From: Burkholderiaceae bacterium
Lineage (GTDB): Bacteria; Pseudomonadota; Gammaproteobacteria; Burkholderiales; Burkholderiaceae_C
Direction: 5' to 3'
Length of the DNA stretch: 43,701 nucleotides
Assembly (NCBI GenBank): GCA_019234815.1
Contig: JAFALA010000022.1
Span: forward strand, 1-43,701
Part shown: positions 41,689 to 43,701 of the stretch, one piece after another
Numbering within the stretch: the first letter of the stretch is position 1
How the letters are laid out: each line of letters starts with the position of its first letter
Program-made: the position numbers and the translations under genes
Notes under the pieces: model-generated
The model's database searches: none
Told to the model about the DNA's origin: nothing
What the model saw: the letters and a program-made list of their open reading frames with translations, nothing else

Positions 41689-42447
41689 TCAGTGATCCAG
41701 CTTCTTGACGGTACCGATGCCGGAGATCGACGTCGACAAGGTTGGCGTGCCGTGATAGCTCACCTCCCCCACGCCGGCCAGCGAGACGTGCAGGCTGCGT
41801 ACGGCGCGCACCAGGGCATTGCCGGCGCCCGAAATGGAGACATTGACATCGTCGCCGGCAAGATCTGGCGCCGAAATATCGCCCAGGCCGGAAATCGAAA
41901 TGTTCAGCTGCTTGGCGTGGCCGGCGGCATGGACGTCCCCCTTGCCGGAGACGGACAGCTTCAGGGCATCGACATCGAGCTGGTCGAAGTTCAAGTCCCC
42001 TGCGCCAGCCACCGACACATCGATCTGCTCACTCTTGAAGGCAGCGACCGCCATGTCGGCCGCGCCGGCAACGTCGATGGCGCGCAGGCGCGGCATCTCG
42101 AGCGTCAACTGCGGCCTTTCGCTCGGACTGATGGAGGAGCCGCGCCGCGTGCCGATCTCCAGCGTGGCGCCATGCCCCTTGTCGACAACGCGTGTCTCGA
42201 TCAGCGGCAGGATGTTGTCGTCCGCCTTGATCTCGACGCGCTGAGTGTTGGACTGCCGAATCGTGACCTTGAAGTCCCCCGCCACCGCGATGCTGTCAAA
42301 CGCGCCGAGTGTGCGCGCCTCACTGACGATCTACCCCGATCCACGCACGCCCCCTAAGCCGAACCAGGACGAGGCGTTCGCAAACACCGAGGTGAAGGTC
42401 AAGGTGGCAACGATCAGCGCAAACGCGATACCGCGACGAGAGTTCAT
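41689..42447 (-). pseudogene. exported DUF2807-type beta-helix protein interrupted by an amber codon
   Basis: The frame from ATG 42447 encodes a signal peptide (MNSRRGIAFALIVATLTFTSVFA) and the typical lead-in GGVRGSG. Codon 39 is TAG (42331-42333). The same frame then continues without shift as IVSEARTLGAFDSIAVAGDF, through GSxxI/V-type repeats (VAGAADMAV, VAGAGDLNF, VSGKGDVHA, ISGLGDISA), to VKKLDH at 41689. With codon 39 read as an amino acid the protein would have 252 residues, normal for this family. A single change from CAG or AAG would explain it. The family's function is not established. Options are recent loss, amber readthrough, or a sequencing error. Confidence 0.85.
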
Positions 42448-42637
42448 GATGGGCCTTTCGTGTTCCAGTACAAGATGCCGCGCATCTTGCGGCGGAACGC
42501 ATCATCGACCAAATCGCTTGTGACGGGCTGCAAATCTGGGGGGATGGGCGGCAGCGCATGGCGCCGAAGCGTGTGTTGGCTCGCCACCCGATCCAGGCGC
42601 CAGGCCTCACCTGCCTGGCAGGCCGAATGCGCACGAA

Positions 42638-42656
42638 GTTTCGGAGTTCAAGAAAT
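42638..42656 (+). promoter_or_regulatory. operator-like repeat 1 upstream of hipB
   Basis: This 19-base site matches repeat 2 at 15 of 19 positions (pattern TTTCGG, five or so variable bases, AGAAAT). It lies just upstream of the predicted -35 box of hipB. Confidence 0.5.
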
Positions 42657-42659
42657 TTC

Positions 42660-42689
42660 TTGTCAAACTCGACCCCTGAACGCTACGAT
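42660..42689 (+). promoter_or_regulatory. predicted hipBA promoter
   Basis: TTGTCA (42660-42665) and TACGAT (42684-42689) are 18 bases apart. The -10 box touches operator-like repeat 2, so a bound repressor would block RNA polymerase. Confidence 0.45.
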
Positions 42690-42706
42690 TTCGGAATTAC
42701 AGAAAT
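42688..42706 (+). promoter_or_regulatory. operator-like repeat 2 upstream of hipB
   Basis: ATTTCGGAATTACAGAAAT matches the reverse complement of repeat 3 at 18 of 19 positions. It overlaps the predicted -10 box and start point. Confidence 0.65.
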
Positions 42707-42736
42707 TATTTCTTACCCAGCCATCAAGATCCTGAT

Positions 42737-42755
42737 ATTTCTGGAATTCCGAAAT
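42737..42755 (-). promoter_or_regulatory. operator-like repeat 3 overlapping the hipB start codon
   Basis: ATTTCTGGAATTCCGAAAT is a near-palindrome and an inverted copy of repeat 2. It ends in the first two bases of the hipB ATG. Start-to-start spacing from repeat 1 to 2 is 50 and from 2 to 3 is 49 bases. Confidence 0.65.
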
Positions 42756-43050
42756 GACTCACACCAGCACACATGACGAACTCCTGCGCATCAGCGCACC
42801 CGCCGACCTGGGGCCCGCCATCCGTGCACGACGCCGCGAGCAATCGCTCAGGATTGACGACGCCGCGTCCTTGAGCGGCGTCTCCGTTGACCTGCTGTCC
42901 CGCCTGGAAAACGGCAAGGGCTCCGTACGGGTGGACAAACTGCTGACGGTGTTGGACAGCCTGGGGCTCGCGCTCATGCTCGGCCCCAAGAGCCATCCTG
43001 CCATGCAGTCCGCGCGCCGGCCCGATAGCGAGCAGCCCGAGCAGCCATGA
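42754..43050 (+). CDS. hipB: HipB-type antitoxin / transcriptional repressor
   Basis: This is a 98-residue helix-turn-helix protein. The XRE-type domain spans about 18-75: LGPAIRARRREQSLRIDDAA, SGVSVDLLSRLENGKG as the recognition region, and VRVDKLLTVLDSLGLALML. The C-terminal 20 residues are polar and probably flexible, as expected for a HipB tail. In the HipBA family the antitoxin binds the kinase toxin and operators of its own promoter. Three matching operator-like sites lie upstream, one covering the start codon. Its stop overlaps the hipA start (ATGA), so the two are translationally coupled. Confidence 0.88.
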   Translation: MTHTSTHDELLRISAPADLGPAIRARRREQSLRIDDAASLSGVSVDLLSRLENGKGSVRVDKLLTVLDSLGLALMLGPKSHPAMQSARRPDSEQPEQP

Positions 43051-43701
43051 ATGAATTCGGCGTCCCGACCGCGGCCGCGCATCCTCCCCCGCACGCCCTG
43101 ACCCTTTGGGCCGAAGATCAGAGAGTGGCCACCCTGGGTCACGAGCCCAGGAACGACGTCTGGTCGCTGAACTACGACGCGGCATGGATGGCGAAGCCTG
43201 GGGCGTTTCCGCTGTCGCCTGCGCTGCCCTTTGCCCCGCCTGCCGGCGGCTACGCCATCGGTGCCGTGAAGCGCTTTGTCGAGAACCTGCTGCCCGAGGG
43301 CCGGGCGCTCGACATCACGGCCACGACCTACCGCGTGTCAAAGACCAACATCTATGCGCTCATCAGCGCGCTCGGGACAGAGACCACGGGCGCCTTCCGC
43401 TTCTGGCCGGCAGAAGCAGTGCCGCCAGCAATCGCCGGCACGCCGCCCCGCGAGGTGACGCGAGAGGAGCTTGACCGGCGACTCAGCGAGCGCGACGAGC
43501 TGCCTCTGGCGATCTGGGACGGCAAGGTCCGCATGTCCATCGCGGGCGTCCAGGACAAGTTGATGGTCTATCTCGACCAACCCATGGACGAGGGTGGCCG
43601 CATGTTCCTGGTCGAGCCGCCATTGGCATCGACGCACATCCTCAAGCCCGAGCCCAGCCCGGAGCGCACGCCGCATCTGGTCGTCAACGAGCATTTCTGC
43701 A
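43047..43701 (+). CDS. hipA: HipA-type serine/threonine kinase toxin, N-terminal part
   Basis: HipA kinases phosphorylate translation factors such as glutamyl-tRNA synthetase (known for E. coli HipA) and induce growth arrest. The ATG at 43047 overlaps the hipB stop. The 218 residues in the window start MNEFGVPTAAAHPPPHALTL, longer at the N-terminus than E. coli HipA. The family motif MSIAGVQDKLMVYL is followed by STHILKPEP, the ATP-binding lysine segment, and HLVVNEHFC. The catalytic core with HxxD/DFD-type residues lies beyond the right edge, so activity cannot be judged. Confidence 0.9.
   Translation, partial: MNEFGVPTAAAHPPPHALTLWAEDQRVATLGHEPRNDVWSLNYDAAWMAKPGAFPLSPALPFAPPAGGYAIGAVKRFVENLLPEGRALDITATTYRVSKTNIYALISALGTETTGAFRFWPAEAVPPAIAGTPPREVTREELDRRLSERDELPLAIWDGKVRMSIAGVQDKLMVYLDQPMDEGGRMFLVEPPLASTHILKPEPSPERTPHLVVNEHFC

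Overview
The window looks like chromosomal DNA of a GC-rich betaproteobacterium, most likely of the order Burkholderiales. The evidence is the S10/spc ribosomal gene order, a tRNA-Tyr/Gly/Thr block next to tuf, the gph-trpE and trpG-trpD-trpC-ung gene sets, and an RpsC with a long basic tail. The species cannot be named from the sequence alone.

Region 1 (1-8655, minus strand) is translation machinery. In transcription order it holds tRNA-Tyr, tRNA-Gly, tRNA-Thr, tuf, rpsJ, rplC, rplD, rplW, rplB, rpsS, rplV, rpsC, rplP, rpmC, rpsQ, a peroxiredoxin gene, rplN and rplX (cut by the window edge). Three points stand out. The tuf reading frame is broken by one missing base. tuf joins two flanks that normally belong to two separate tuf loci. 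The S10 gene string is cut into several transcription units by visible terminators and promoters, with a peroxiredoxin gene between rpsQ and rplN.

Region 2 (8629-14435, minus strand) is a run of housekeeping genes: trpG, ltaE, trpD, trpC, ung and phr. The partner gene trpE lies about 24 kb away (38476-39975), behind a Trp-containing leader peptide and gph. The trp genes are therefore split by inserted DNA.

Region 3 (about 14.5-38.5 kb) is the accessory block. It is dominated by a 14.4 kb gene for a 4811-residue two-partner-secretion (TPS) exoprotein of the haemagglutinin/HMW type, which overlaps the gene for its outer-membrane transporter by 17 bases. Downstream lie an acyl-adenylating enzyme (opposite strand), a PAPS-dependent sulfotransferase and an APS kinase that would make PAPS. 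My leading hypothesis is a TPS adhesin that carries its own sulfation module. The enzymes are recognisable, but the link to the adhesin rests on gene position only. Further on are a FimV-like membrane protein (minus) and, divergently, a TPR protein and an L,D-transpeptidase that appear to share a related C-terminal domain.

Region 4 (38.5-43.7 kb) holds trpE and its leader, gph, a bacterioferritin-like protein, a DUF2807-type exported protein interrupted by an in-frame amber codon, and a hipBA-type toxin-antitoxin pair running off the window. Three similar operator-like repeats spaced about 50 bp apart precede hipB.

Stretches over 300 bases without a gene: 507-816 (promoter and leader of rplN), 14436-15327 (inverted repeats upstream of trpG, then nothing clear except one doubtful small ORF) and 42448-42753 (hipBA control region).
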